The notes: generated from the sequence alone by a model not told the origin. 64,000 nt of DNA from Plasmopara viticola (GCA_001695595.3 MBPM02000013.1:620001-684000); one strand, 5' to 3'; positions 25,557 through 41,158 are shown, counted from the stretch's first letter. Translations and numbers: made by a program.

Positions 25557-26237
25557 TCACCAAGTCTTTGAATACACTGTTAAGACAACGATCATTGTCA
25601 ATGAAGACGGTAACAAGTTTCTCTTGACCAATGTCTTCTTAAACTTGAACTTCTGCTTCAAGGATAGCGTATAGAGCATCTCAAATATAACGTTTCGCTT
25701 CCCTAGTTTTAGAAGCGATACACTGCGGCGATGTGTGGCCAACGTCACGAATGTTATATGTTGCCGATTTAGTCCAGTCGTCGTTCTCGTCTTTTCTTTT
25801 ATTAAAACGCTTTGGATTTCGAGATTGGGGCTTGTGCTCAATTTGTAGGCGAGCGACTTGGCCGATATACCATTTCGTCTACCCGAGAAATGGAAAAATT
25901 TGAATACAAAGGCAGCTTCAAGGGTATCCTGAGAGTACTTTGACTCTCTTTTTTGGTCATATTTGCGATTTCTTCCCGTAACCCAACGTGGAAAAAAAGG
26001 TTGCTTTTCAAATCTACTGACTTTCAATTTAGATATTAAGTCCTGGAATCTAAAAACGTACTCGTGAATAGTATCCTTTTGTTTCAAATGTAACATCCGC
26101 ACTCTAAGATCATACTCGAAATTTCTAGGCCTGATACGTGTGCGCAATATGGACAGGAAAATCTTTTCTCTCCTACTCGCCTCTTGATGTGACGAGAACT
26201 CGAAGCACTCATGAGCCTGTTGTATTTGGGCTTGCAT
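25557..26237 (-). pseudogene. Ty3/gypsy gag remnant
   Basis: An open frame of 226 codons, probably a patchwork of frames. Its first third resembles the retrotransposon gag core: YDLRVRMLHLKQKDTIHEYV followed by FRFQDLISKL is the typical helix-rich capsid segment. The rest is Lys/Arg-rich and no zinc knuckle can be read. It lies upstream of the RT and integrase remnants in the correct order. Confidence 0.65.
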
Positions 26238-29200
26238 TCAAGCTTGCCTTTTGGTACGACATTGCTGTTGCCCCTGAAAGAGGTGCAACAGTAGTTTTAC
26301 ATGGACAAAGTGCCTTGTCTTGTAGCCTGGGCGGATAAATTCCGCTTGGCCATTGGATCTTGACCAGGTCCCGGGTTTGCAGAGAGCGCTCGGCCGTTCG
26401 GCCGCTTTGTCAAGCCATACTTGCTGGACATCTCAGCACTCTTAGTACAATCTGCCAGACCTCAACAAAACTCAAGACTAAGAACTAGGCGGAATAAATT
26501 ATGTCTTACAGTCTCCGCTTTTTGTATGAACGGATACAATGGTCTTATGAAGCTTCCAAAAAAGCCTCTGCGTTTGCTGAATACGGCGCTTTGAACAGTA
26601 CACCAAATTCTGGCATCTGAGTGCTTACAATCTGGGATTTCGTTCCGAAAATGGTGTACGAGCTTGAACTATTCGACCGCTGCTATTCGACCGCTGATAA
26701 GCACAAGTCTTTTCGAAGCTTGTCAAGCTCCTTGCTAAAGCTTATTAGGAATTCATTGGTATTGACGAACGAGGTGTGGGTTTACAACTTCTTTTTTCGT
26801 GTTAAAGCCAAACGAAGTAGCTCAGTAGAATTCAATACAGATCAAGCAAAGCCAAGTCGGTAGTTTATCTGGAAGTTTTCTCCATATTTTTAGCAGTGGA
26901 ACTAGATTTATCATTAGGTAAGAGAGCTTAACCTCAGACTAACTGAAGGAGCTCCAGATGCTTTTACCACACAACACTAACCAACCACCAAACATTAAAA
27001 AAAAACAACCCTTTGTTATCCAGTACTTTCCACGATGTGGCTCGTATAAGTTATTACAGGATGTTTCGCTTCTCATTAAGTGACCACAAAGGCCCTTGCC
27101 GTGTATATATCAACTTAACACAACAAGGGCTTCCATGTAGCGCAATCGCGGAGGAAGCCTACTAAAGGTCAGTCGTCAGACGAGACTTTGGGGTTCAGCG
27201 GGGATAAGTCGTTGAAGGAGAAGAGGTGTTTAATTGCTTGAATGAAATTGTGATGTCTTATTTAATGGAAATCTCTTACGAAGTCTTGTCTTGTTGCAGC
27301 TTAACTGGCGGCCCTTAGCCATCTACTGCAACCATCCTTAAACCTTTCGAACTTCTTTACTCCATTCAGATCCTAGATAATTGTCAGCCAACCAATTCTC
27401 TCGATTTCACTCAATCTGAACTTTTTTTTCTGGTCTGAAACTGTATAATCGCCGATGCCTATGGCTAGTACCAATGCTTATGTATATTGGAAATGATGAA
27501 ATGTAATGGCGTAATGACTGTTACCAGCAAAACTGCGGTTTAATGTACAGCTTGCTAGAAAGAAACAGAGAAGCTTACCAACCACCGGTTGACAAGACAT
27601 AAGTTTGTGGGGCTCTGTCCCGCTAATTTGGCACACTTTACAACGAAGTTGAGTGCGTCATGAGCCAGTAAATTGATACCAATATATATGCTCTTGGTGC
27701 TCTTTTGCATTGAGCTTTTATTTGAAAAACTTGTTTCGTATGAGAGGTCTTGTGATAAGTTCACATGCAATTTTATGCATTTCTGCAACTAATAGCTTAT
27801 ATACTGCCTCTTGTGACAATGATTAGAACTTCGGGGCACTGCCTTTACATAATGTAGCTCAACGTGTACCGATATTATGTTACGTGCGCTGTTGATACAA
27901 ACACATTGCCGAGGAAGGTGATAAATTCAACATCAGAGGTATCGGTCATGCAAGAGGCCTAATCCAAAAGGATAAGCAAGTCTATGATATCCAAGGTCAA
28001 AATCTCGATCGGAGACCAAGAGAAAAAGGTCAAAGGCACGACGACAAGTCTCAATACATTTCTAGAGTCGATTTGGTGGCTGCGATGGGCAAGTAACTAT
28101 GTGACTCGCCTACCCTCGGACAATTTTTTTATAGGCCATGACGCTAAGCAGTACGCTTGTCTACTTCTTGAGCCAGAAGACCTTTTAAGAGGCCTGTCAT
28201 CTACAAACATCACCTATTTTAAAGACAGCCAGTGTTCTAGCGCGACCAGGCAGCAGCTATGCGTGTGCTTTAAGCACCGCGTCAAATCGCTTTGGCAATT
28301 TTAACTTGATGTTGTAAATAGTCCACAGACAAAGGTAGCCTGAATGCATAATAAACAAGCATATTTTTTTATTAATTTGGCAATAAAAATTAGTCTGGAA
28401 TCGGGTGAACCTTGAGAATATTACACCTCAACTTTGTATGTATTTTTTTACGTCCGAAAGCTTTAAGTGCGATTTTATCACCTAGCGGGTCGAATATGTT
28501 TACTTTCGAAATGAGTCAGCGATGGCATGTTTTCCAGTAAGAAGCTGGAGCGTAACCTTTAAGCACAGGCATGAGATCATTCCTACCATACCCCAACGAG
28601 TGACCAGATAGTGCGACAAACATACGTACACCCGTTGCATTAAAATTCAGTCAGTAATAGCCTTTAAGTAGTCGCGCCAGAGCTACTTAAAGGGCTCCCA
28701 CGAGGTCTGAAAAGCGTAACAATAATTTGATACAAGAAGCTTCTGGCAATAAGTATTGCAGCAACTCTCGTCGAGGATGTAAAAAACGTACAAGCTACCT
28801 TATTCTTCGATGTTGCCATGTACAGTATATGGAGACTTGGCAGCAAGTTTTGAATCTAGCTTCCTTTAGCTGTTTTATATGAAGCAGCAACTCCTGCGTG
28901 ATCTTATGTACGTTCTCTCGGAGAGGGTTCTCGGGACCGGGGGCGGATGTTTTTACGTCCCTCTAGGAAAAGACGCCTTTTTTTGGCGATTGTATTGACT
29001 TATGTTAGACTTCACAGTCAGATTGACCACCACTCGTCCCCACCAGAGGTCTCTGAACTGCGTCGGAAGGTAGCTCATCTCCTTTGTGAGCTCAAGGCTC
29101 CGTCATTGCTCAAGCGCACAGTCTAGCGGCACGCAAACCCTCGCGCTATGGTCAAAAGGTGGCGACCATAGGCACTTTCTGCTGCCAATTGGCCCCGGGT

Positions 29201-30554
29201 CCATATTGCTTGTGCAGTTGAGCTTGTTGAAAGGATCTGTTTAGAGAGGCGCTAGGGTATTCAGGACTTACATGAGAGGCGGGGTCCTGATGATATAAAT
29301 ACACCACAAGACGACTCACATTTAGCGTTAAGCAAACTATTAAATTTTGGCGGTCAATAAATTTGTAGAGCTTTAAAAAAAAGTGATTATGATGTAACAT
29401 TTCTTTTTGGAAGATGCCTTTCCTGAATGCTAACGATGCGATAGAAAAATCCAGCTTTTGCCGAATCCGCCTTTTTTGACGGGGGCATTTTTCATTCAAG
29501 CAACGCTTTACTTTTATTACTAAGATTAGTTAGGCTCCATTCTCATATATACCCGAAAAGTCTTTTGTTTTTCTTGGGTAGACGTAACCGCAATTTTTTA
29601 TTCTATTAAGTCGACTATTCATGAAGTCAAATGACTGCTTTTGTAATTAAACTGGTACGACGTGTGAGCCACGAGCTTGACCGTCTTAAGGTCGCACAAG
29701 TGCCCACAATTTTATTTACACGGAAGAGCACCAAAAAGTTATGGAGTTCTAAAAATCACTTGCTCTTGTCTCGAGTGCCCGTGAAAGTCGCTCGTTAAAA
29801 AATATTTATCCCTGCTGATATCCAAGAGCTCGTAATTTGGACTTGGTAATAGTGCGTCGGCAAGCACTCAGCCTTTCGTTAGAATCAAAGGTCATTATTC
29901 GCGAAAAATGATAATACTCTTGCCGTTTTTTGGGACTAGTATAGCGTATCTTCAGGAATGTATGGTCTGATCACACCACAAAGGGCTTACGGCCCAGAAA
30001 ATGAAATCGAAACTATATTAGTGCATATTTCATAGCAAGTATCTTTTGTCGTAAACGGTGTTCGTTAGCTCCAAGCATTGCAAAAAAATTGTTTTCGAGC
30101 CAGGACTCGAGCCTGCTCATAGGTTTCTCTGCTGCTATCAAAGCATTTTAATGCTGGCTCTCCTAGCACCACTTTATGGAGTTTTCAAGCCAATTAGGCA
30201 ATGGCTCTGCGAGACTCGTGCAGATCATTGACCTCGCCCTAATCTTTTTTTAGTTTTTATTAAGAACATGGCTTCGCCGGCTCTTACAAGTAATTTTACT
30301 TTAAGCGTCTTGTTATAGAAATGACGCTTAGTTTTAACCCAGCGATACGAGCCAGCAGACTAGCAGCGGCATCGATAACGGTTTTTTTTCTCGACTCCTC
30401 GGCTTTATGGTCATGTGTAGAATATCTAATAGTAGTGTCGAGCACCTCGTTCGATGACCTAAAAGGTAAAGAACAACTATTTTGGTTTATTATCGCTTCT
30501 ACATCAAAGCGAATTTGAGACTCTGTCTGTCAGCTAATGTCGTTAAAGCTATTA
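26238..30554. other. Gene-free intergenic stretch
   Basis: Only short frames without domains. The frame at 27984-28304 (+, 106 codons) and those near 29150-29500 have no recognisable features. A tRNA-like inverted motif at about 30097-30160 is listed separately. Confidence 0.5.
30097..30160 (-). repeat. tRNA-like or SINE-like inverted motif
   Basis: On the minus strand, GAGCCAG (30160-30154) pairs perfectly with CTGGCTC (30103-30097). Just inside the 3' arm lies GGCTCGAGTCC, one mismatch from the eukaryotic box B consensus. A weak box-A-like string (TAGCAGCAGA) is too close to it, and the T-stem would overlap the acceptor stem, so it is not a standard tRNA. It may be a decayed tRNA-derived repeat or chance. 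Confidence 0.2.
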
Positions 30555-30566
30555 TACCCATTGTAG

Positions 30567-31720
30567 TTTTCGGAAAAGGTTGGGGTGACGCCCTCCTTCC
30601 AAGCGCGGGGGCTTAATGCTCGCGCGCTTCGGGCAGGTGCTCTCGGGCATCTGCAGGTCTCTAACGAGTCTCACCCTCGACGCGACGGTCTCCAGCACCA
30701 GGCCAAACCCCCTTCCACGCCCTTAATCGCGCCAACCGCATCCGGATTGGCTCCTTTAATGTGAATTCTCTAGGTTCGAAGCGCAAGAAGCACGTAACAC
30801 TCCCCGGAGATCTCCGGCGCTACCGCGTCGATATCCTTGGCCTCCGCGAAACCAAGATCTACGATAGAGGTGAGCACCGCATTGATGACTTCCTTCTAAC
30901 CCTGAAAAAAAAAAAAACGAAGCCAAGACCGAAGTCACCGAAATCCGCCGCCACTGCAACCCGTCGGGCGCCACTCGACACGCCCGATCCCGAGAAGAAA
31001 CCTGGCGCCACACTAAGAAGCTCGGAACACTCCTCGGCGATATTGAAGATCTATCCCGACGCAAGTCCCTGGCCACCCTCGCGCTCCACCGCCTCTGGTC
31101 CGTCTGGCTCCGCCCCACGCTCATCTCACCCAAGACCCGCATTCGACTGTACAACACCTACGTTCTACCAATTCTGCTGTACAACTGCGCCACCTGGGCT
31201 CTTACCAAGTCAGAGCTCCACGGCCTCGAGAGTTTCCATCGCCGCCAGCTTCGCTACGCTCTTGGTTATCGCTACCCCCGACCCATTTCGAATGCAAGAC
31301 TCTACGACCTCTGTGATGAGCGGCCGCTGAGACTACGACTGACACAAGCTCGCTGGCGCCTGTTTGGCCATGTACTTCGCCGCTATCTCGACATTCCAGC
31401 TGACCTCCAGATGCGTGCCTTCTTCTTCTCCACCGCAGCAAAATGGCGCGGACGTTCCCGCACCACGCTACCCTCGACACTCGACCACAATCTTGTTTCC
31501 CGTGGCTCCGGCTTTCGACTCCGGACAGCACAAGACCTCGAAGTGGTACGTACCCTTGCACAAGACCGAAAGAAATGGAAGACCTATACGACCTCGGTGC
31601 TGGATGCACTGCCCGCCGAACGAGACTCGACGTATGCGGACACCACTCTATGCCGTGGACTAGCCAGACTGAGCCTAGCACGTGCATACCTTGGCAACGC
31701 GATAACGTAATACATTACAT
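30567..31720 (+). mobile_element. LINE deletion derivative, copy L1 (1.15 kb)
   Basis: Inserted between identical 12-bp target-site duplications TACCCATTGTAG (30555-30566 and 31721-31732). The 5' end TTTTCGGAAAAGGTTGGGG is intact. It then encodes the beginning of an apurinic-type endonuclease domain: RIGSFNVNSL with the catalytic Asn, and DILGLRETKI with the catalytic Glu. An A-run follows, and after a large internal deletion the frame continues with the C-terminal end of a LINE ORF2: YNTYVLPILLYN, then HRRQLRYALGYRYPRP and ARWRLFGHVLRR. It ends in a stop and a CATTA-repeat tail. Most of the endonuclease and the whole RT palm are missing, so it cannot move on its own. Two large antisense open frames here are by-products of GC-rich codon use. 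Confidence 0.88.
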
Positions 31721-31800
31721 TACCCATTGTAGCTTTTTTTAGACAACCATGCTGGACTCTTATGGATAAACTTGGTAATTTTGACAAAATGTCATCTCTA

Positions 31801-33016
31801 TCATTCCGGTTTTTTACACCAATAGAGTGATCTCTTTTTCGGAAAAGGTTGGGGTGACGCCCTCCTTCCAAGCGCGGGGGCTAAATGCTCGCGCGCTTCG
31901 GGCAGGTGCTCTCGGGCATCTGCAGGTCTCTAACGAGTCTCACCCTCGACGCGACGGTCTCCAGCACCAGGCCAAACCCCCTTCCACGCCCTTAATCGCG
32001 CCAACCGCATCCGGATTGGCTCCTTTAATGTGAATTCTCTAGGTTCGAAGCGCAAGAAGCACGTAACACTCCCCGAAGATCTCCGGCGCTACCGCGTCGA
32101 TATCCTTGGCCTCCGCGAAACCAAGATCTACGATAGAGGGAGCACCGCATTGATGACTTCCTTCTAACCCTGAAAAAAAAAAAACGAAGCCAAGACCGAA
32201 GTCACCAAAATCCGCCGCCACTGCAACCCGTCGGGCGCCACTCGACACGCCCGATCCCGAGAAGAAACCTGGCACCACACTAAGAAGCTCGGAACACTCC
32301 TCGGCGATATTAAAGATCTATCCCGACGCAAGTCCCTGGCCACCCTCGCGCTCCACCGCCTCTGGTCCGTCTGGCTCCGCCCCACGTTCATCTCACCCAA
32401 GACACGCATTCGATTGTACAACACCTACGTTCTACCGATTCTGCTGTACAACTGGACTCTTACCAAGTCAGAGCTCCACGGCCTCGAGAGTTTCCATCGC
32501 CGCCAGCTTCGCTACGCTCTTGGCTATCGCTACCCCCGACCCATTTCGAATGCAAGACTCTACGACCTCTGTGATGAGCGGCCGCTGAGACTACGACTGA
32601 CACAAGCTCGCTGGCGCCTGTTTGGCCATGTACTTCGCCGCTATCCCGACATTCCAGCTGACCTCCAGATGCGTGCCTACTTTTTCTCCACCGCAGCAAA
32701 ATGGCGCGGACGTCCCCGCACCACGCTCCCCTCGACACTCGACCACAATCTTGTTTCCCGTGGCTCCGGCTTTCGACTCCGGACAGCACAAGACCTCGAA
32801 GTGGTACGTACCCTTGCACAAGACCGAAAGAAATGGAAGACCCATTTGACCTCGGTGCTGGATGCACTGCCCGCCGAACGAGACTCGACGTATGCGGACA
32901 CCACTCTATGCCGTGGACTAGCCAGACTGAGCCTAGCACGTGCATACCTTGGCAACGCGATAACGTAATACATTACATTACAGAGTGATTTCTATTGGTG
33001 TAAAAAACCGGAATGA
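31801..33016. repeat. Palindrome split by the L2 insertion
   Basis: TCATTCCGGTTTTTTACACC plus AATA (31801-31824) is the exact reverse complement of 32993-33016 over 24 bp. Weaker pairing continues for about ten more bases outward (GATGT / ACATC-like). Removing L2 and one duplication leaves a hairpin with a loop of only about 10 nt, so the LINE derivative landed in the loop of a foldback or MITE-like sequence. Confidence 0.85.
31836..32981 (+). mobile_element. LINE deletion derivative, copy L2 (1.15 kb)
   Basis: This copy is nearly identical to L1, in the same orientation and 115 bp downstream, with the same internal deletion. It has its own target-site duplications, AGAGTGATCTCT (31824-31835) and AGAGTGATTTCT (32982-32993), differing at one base, so it is an independent insertion rather than a duplicated segment. 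Relative to L1 it lacks about 11 bp near 32453, where L1 encodes the CAT of YNCATW. It also has a one-base loss after ACGATAGAGG and a shorter A-run. The C-terminal frame 32414-32968 is open for 184 codons. High identity between copies suggests recent activity of a full-length partner elsewhere in the genome. Confidence 0.88.
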
Positions 33017-33032
33017 TTTAGATGTCTTATTT

Positions 33033-33097
33033 GATCCTTGTAAACGTCTTGCTTGCCAAAAGACATATTGTCTATGTGCAAGACGTTTACAAGGATC
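33033..33097. repeat. 20-bp perfect inverted repeat next to the split palindrome
   Basis: GATCCTTGTAAACGTCTTGC (33033-33052) and its exact reverse complement (33078-33097) flank a 25-nt loop. The loop itself contains a small hairpin (AGACA..TGTCT). Imperfect pairing extends outward to about 33024 and 33105. It lies 16 bp from the arm of the larger palindrome, so both may belong to one compound foldback element. Confidence 0.85.
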
Positions 33098-33109
33098 AGA
33101 TAAAAAAAA

Positions 33110-36170
<3,061 letters not shown>

Positions 36171-36219
36171 GCTCCGTTTATAGGCCAATTGCTGAGTTTC
36201 GTAGTATTCTTTAATGTAG

Positions 36220-37907
<1,688 letters not shown>

Positions 37908-38125
37908 GCACCTAAAACGCTACGTCTTCTACTCGTGCACCGAGCTCGATTTTATTGTAGTAAGAGGCAGATCTGAAACTTTGATAATTAAGTTAATACG
38001 TGCGTTTGTTTTTAATGACGGTATTCCAGATTCAAATATAGCAAATAATTTTTTCAATAAAAAATTAGTGCAAAAACACCTGTGTAAATCAAGGTATCTC
38101 ATCAAATTTCAGACGAGATACTAGT

Positions 38126-38848
38126 ATGGCTAGTAAAGCCAGAGTGCACGGTGCTATTTTCGACATGGACGGTACGCTGCTCGACACAGAGGAGCTAAGT
38201 CGCCTTGCCATCGATGGCATCGTGCATCAATTTGGAAAGGAGTTTACTATGGCCATGCATAAGACCATCCTAGGTCGTCCTGCTGTCGAATGGACGCGCA
38301 TGGCCATCGCTGCCGCTGATCTTGACGAAAAGACCATCACTCCAGACGAGCTTTTCAGCCAATGGGAGAAACGTATGAGTGCCATGTCAGACCGCGTCAA
38401 CGAGCTCCCAGGCGCCTATGAGACGTTAAGTGCGCTACACGCTCGAGGCATTCCCTTAGCACTTGCTACTTCTAATTGCAAGAGCGTCGTGGAAGTAAAG
38501 ATCGCGCATCATCCAAAGCTTTTTTCTTTCTTTTCCACAGTCGTGTGCGGTGATGATCCATCAGTAAAGTTTGGCAAGCCTGCGCCTGACATCTTCCGTA
38601 CAGCAGGTCAACGTCTGTTTGGGCTAAGAGAGGGAGAAGATGGCGACAAACCGCCGTGCTGCATCGTGTTCGAGGACTCTGTTAATGGCTATACGGCTGC
38701 TAATGCGGCAGGTATGTATAGCATAGCTATCCCTGATGTGCGCATCCACACAGAGGAGGCTCAGAGAAGAGAATTATTCGGTCACGCGGACGAAGTCATC
38801 ACATCACTTACCCAATTCCAGATCGACAATTATAATTGGCACATTTAA
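38126..38848 (+). CDS. HAD-superfamily phosphatase, pseudouridine-5'-phosphatase type
   Basis: A single-exon gene of 240 aa, the usual length for HDHD1/PUDP-type enzymes that dephosphorylate pseudouridine 5'-phosphate. Members of this family can also act on other small phosphate esters. The four HAD motifs are complete: motif I DMDGTLLDTEE (nucleophile and acid Asp), motif II LATSN, motif III with the Lys of FGKPAPDIF, and motif IV VFEDSVNGYTAANAAGM. The cap region after motif I (LGRPAVEWTRMAI) matches the helical C1 cap of subfamily I. GDDPSVKFGKPAPD is the characteristic PUDP-like loop. The start is the first in-frame ATG. The substrate is inferred from the family only; related HAD phosphatases (for instance acting on sugar phosphates) are the alternative. 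It follows the second histone chaperone by 218 bp on the same strand. Confidence 0.88.
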   Translation: MASKARVHGAIFDMDGTLLDTEELSRLAIDGIVHQFGKEFTMAMHKTILGRPAVEWTRMAIAAADLDEKTITPDELFSQWEKRMSAMSDRVNELPGAYETLSALHARGIPLALATSNCKSVVEVKIAHHPKLFSFFSTVVCGDDPSVKFGKPAPDIFRTAGQRLFGLREGEDGDKPPCCIVFEDSVNGYTAANAAGMYSIAIPDVRIHTEEAQRRELFGHADEVITSLTQFQIDNYNWHI

Positions 38849-38897
38849 GATTACATAACAATGTATTTATAGCATTTTAATACTAACAAACATTGAC

Positions 38898-39424
38898 GAT
38901 GAAAAGGAGCGCAAAGCTCCGGGCGAAAACAAGAACGTTTACCAGGCGTGGCTTCAGGATTTAAAGGATGAACCTGAGAAGCTATTGCATAAACTTAACC
39001 GAAAGAAAAAAATTGGTAGCCGAATACGCAATCGGCGACTGCAACATGCACAACAGCCTACTACCGCTAGTGCATCTAGAATTAGCACGCTGAAAGAGGT
39101 AAGAGTCGTGCACGATTGTATCCTTCAACATGTACACTGAAACGCGATATCCAGGTAAAATTACCAACAGCATCATTGCAACACACTTCTACGGCAAAGC
39201 AAATTTTGCAAAACGTGCGATGTCGACATCGTCGAGCACTTGTAGACGCAGTAAATTATTCTGCAGTCCAATATGCGCGCCAGCCAATGTGGCGACCTGG
39301 TCTGGCATTCTTTCACCAACTGGTGCGTCAATTGCTGAGAAAATCATTTAAAATACAGGTCAAAACTGCCTGTGATGGTGTTTTAACAGCTAAACTAAAG
39401 CACTTTCCTGTTAAAGTGCACTAA
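38898..39424 (+). CDS. Unrecognised two-exon coding fragment, partial or decayed
   Basis: A frame with no start codon (38898-39098, reading DDEKERKAPGENKNVYQAWL then LLHKLNRKKKIGSRIRNRR) ends at a strong donor, AAAGAG|GTAAGA. A 56-nt gap with a CCAG acceptor leads in phase to a second open frame at 39155-39424 (QILQNVRCRHRRALVDAV, then PMWRPGLAFFHQLVRQLL), which ends at TAA. A perfect branch-site string TACTAAC at 38881 precedes the first frame, so an acceptor may lie there. No upstream exon could be found between it and the phosphatase stop at 38848. Other protein-like frames follow at 39436-39723 and 39778-40101. It is either the 3' part of a damaged gene or a lineage-specific gene whose start I cannot see. 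Confidence 0.35.
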
Positions 39425-41158
39425 TTCTACTTCAAATGCCAAAATGGCAAGATCATGCAAATCATGTTGGGTTTGCTCTTTTGTATTGCCTGGAGCCTTT
39501 TCAAGTGCAAAATCAACTCGTTGGAGAAAGTGACTACACTGCAGTATTAGATAGCTGCTGCCGCATGTATATGCAAGCAACTAATTGGCGTGAGCATCGT
39601 GATGCAAGGCTTGATATTCTGTCGAATTCGTCATTTGAAATTTGCGCAATTAAAAAATGTGCTGTGTATTTCAACTTTCGCCTTAACGGGGAGCAGTTTC
39701 TGCATTCCCAGCATCAAGTTTAAACTGCAATTGATGAGCTTAGGAACGATTCCAGTCATTCTGGATACGACAAGGAATTGCTTGCCATTCAAAAGTATAT
39801 TTCGTTTAAGGAGGCACCAAGTCCATCAAGAGCTCTTACGATTCATACAAACTACACCGCTTCAGCCAAACGAAAAGCGTGGATAGCGCGTTGTGCTTTG
39901 CGAAGCAGGGATACAATGTCATCGACCGTATGGATCATTTCAGGTGGACACATTGATGATGGTTTTACGACATTAAGCAGTGAAAAGTGTCAGCTTGTCA
40001 AATGCACCAATGATCAGGCATGGTCAGAGCCTCGGTTGTTGACTTCGATGTGTATAAATTCATTGGAAAAAGTCTTGAAAGTTTGCTTAGCGAATTGGTG
40101 ATAGGAAAGTTACGAGACACGTCTGGGATTTGGTGGTTGTTACCGGTAAAAGCATTCACGCTTGCTCTCAATCGACCGTCATCTTCATCAGTATCGGGCC
40201 TGCTCTTGTCCAAGACCATCAAAAGTTTAGCACGATCACAATCAGCACCGAATCGATTTGATGACGTAGTTGTTACAACTCGACTGTGGAAGAATTGGCG
40301 CTGTTCTGGGCGCTATTGTATGAAGGCCTCCAGTCTGAGCTCAGAGCTAAACAAACAGTAAGATTTCGGTGGGCTAAATGACACGGAACCAAGCGGATAG
40401 TTGACTAAAAAGATGCTACGAAGCTACGATGATTTTGTGCAACAATAAGATATGAGCCTTGCCGGAGGCTTTGATAAATTTCACTCTGCCTTGACATTTT
40501 ACTTGACTCATCGCTTATCGAAGCGGGATCTTAGTCAACCCTATGAACCGCAATCGCTTTGTCAGGCATGTTTTGAGCACTATCAGAAACTTTGACAACA
40601 AGGGATGGAAACGTTGGGAGGTTCCGCAACTTTAAACCCAATGAAATATCTTCGCAAAAATCTTGCTCAGATCCAGGTCTTAAAAGAGCACAATGAGCAT
40701 ACTTTGCACCCTTTTCAAAAGCTACCATCTCTCCATCGAATGTCCGAAACTTTGTCTGCGTTGGCTTAACTAGTTTCAACGGGAGGAAATTAAGTAAAGC
40801 ATGAAGCATCAAAGTTTGGACGAGAAAGAGCTTAAGAGTCAATTTCTTGATGCGAAGCAAGCAACTTGTACAAGGTCATGTGCAGCTAACTACGAAGTAT
40901 CATCAATTGCGAAAAAATTAATTTGGCCGAACTTGCCTTGCGCTCGCTCTATATTGACGTGAGACAAGCAATTGCAGCTTGCTCAAATGATTCTGCATCC
41001 AAGGTAAACATATCGTCGTGGCCACTGTGACCACCCTTGTGTTGTGAAACAAGGTGGATGCATCACTGTAAAAGTGGGTCCTAGATATTAGCACCAAGTA
41101 TTGCAAGCTACAATATACTCGATTGTAAAAAGACGTATGCAATTGTATCGTCCTAGAG
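39425..41158. other. Remnant stretch between the partial gene and BCKDHA
   Basis: This stretch contains frames of about 95-113 codons on the plus strand (39436-39723, 39778-40101, 40020-40361) that look more protein-like than the surrounding noise but cannot be linked by splice sites or assigned. On the minus strand 40860-40531 (109 codons, with FRTFDGEMVAFEKGAKYAHC) faintly resembles a gypsy gag-protease junction. No complete gene is supported. Confidence 0.35.

Larger units (their letters stand above)
23813..26237 (-). mobile_element. Decayed Ty3/gypsy retrotransposon internal region
   Basis: On the minus strand, parts of a Ty3/gypsy polyprotein appear in the canonical order gag, reverse transcriptase, RNase H, integrase. 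They are spread over several frames and interrupted by stops and frameshifts. Individual pieces are listed separately. The stretch between gag (ending near 25557) and the RT palm (about 25385) is only about 170 bp, so protease and the first half of RT are missing. I could not identify flanking LTRs. The element is inactive and old, judging by the density of lesions. Confidence 0.8.

Noticed and set aside
31202..31687. 161-codon minus-strand ORF (and its twin at 32460-32945)
   Set aside because: It is antisense to the C-terminal ORF2 of the LINE derivatives. The frame is open only because of GC-rich codons on the other strand.
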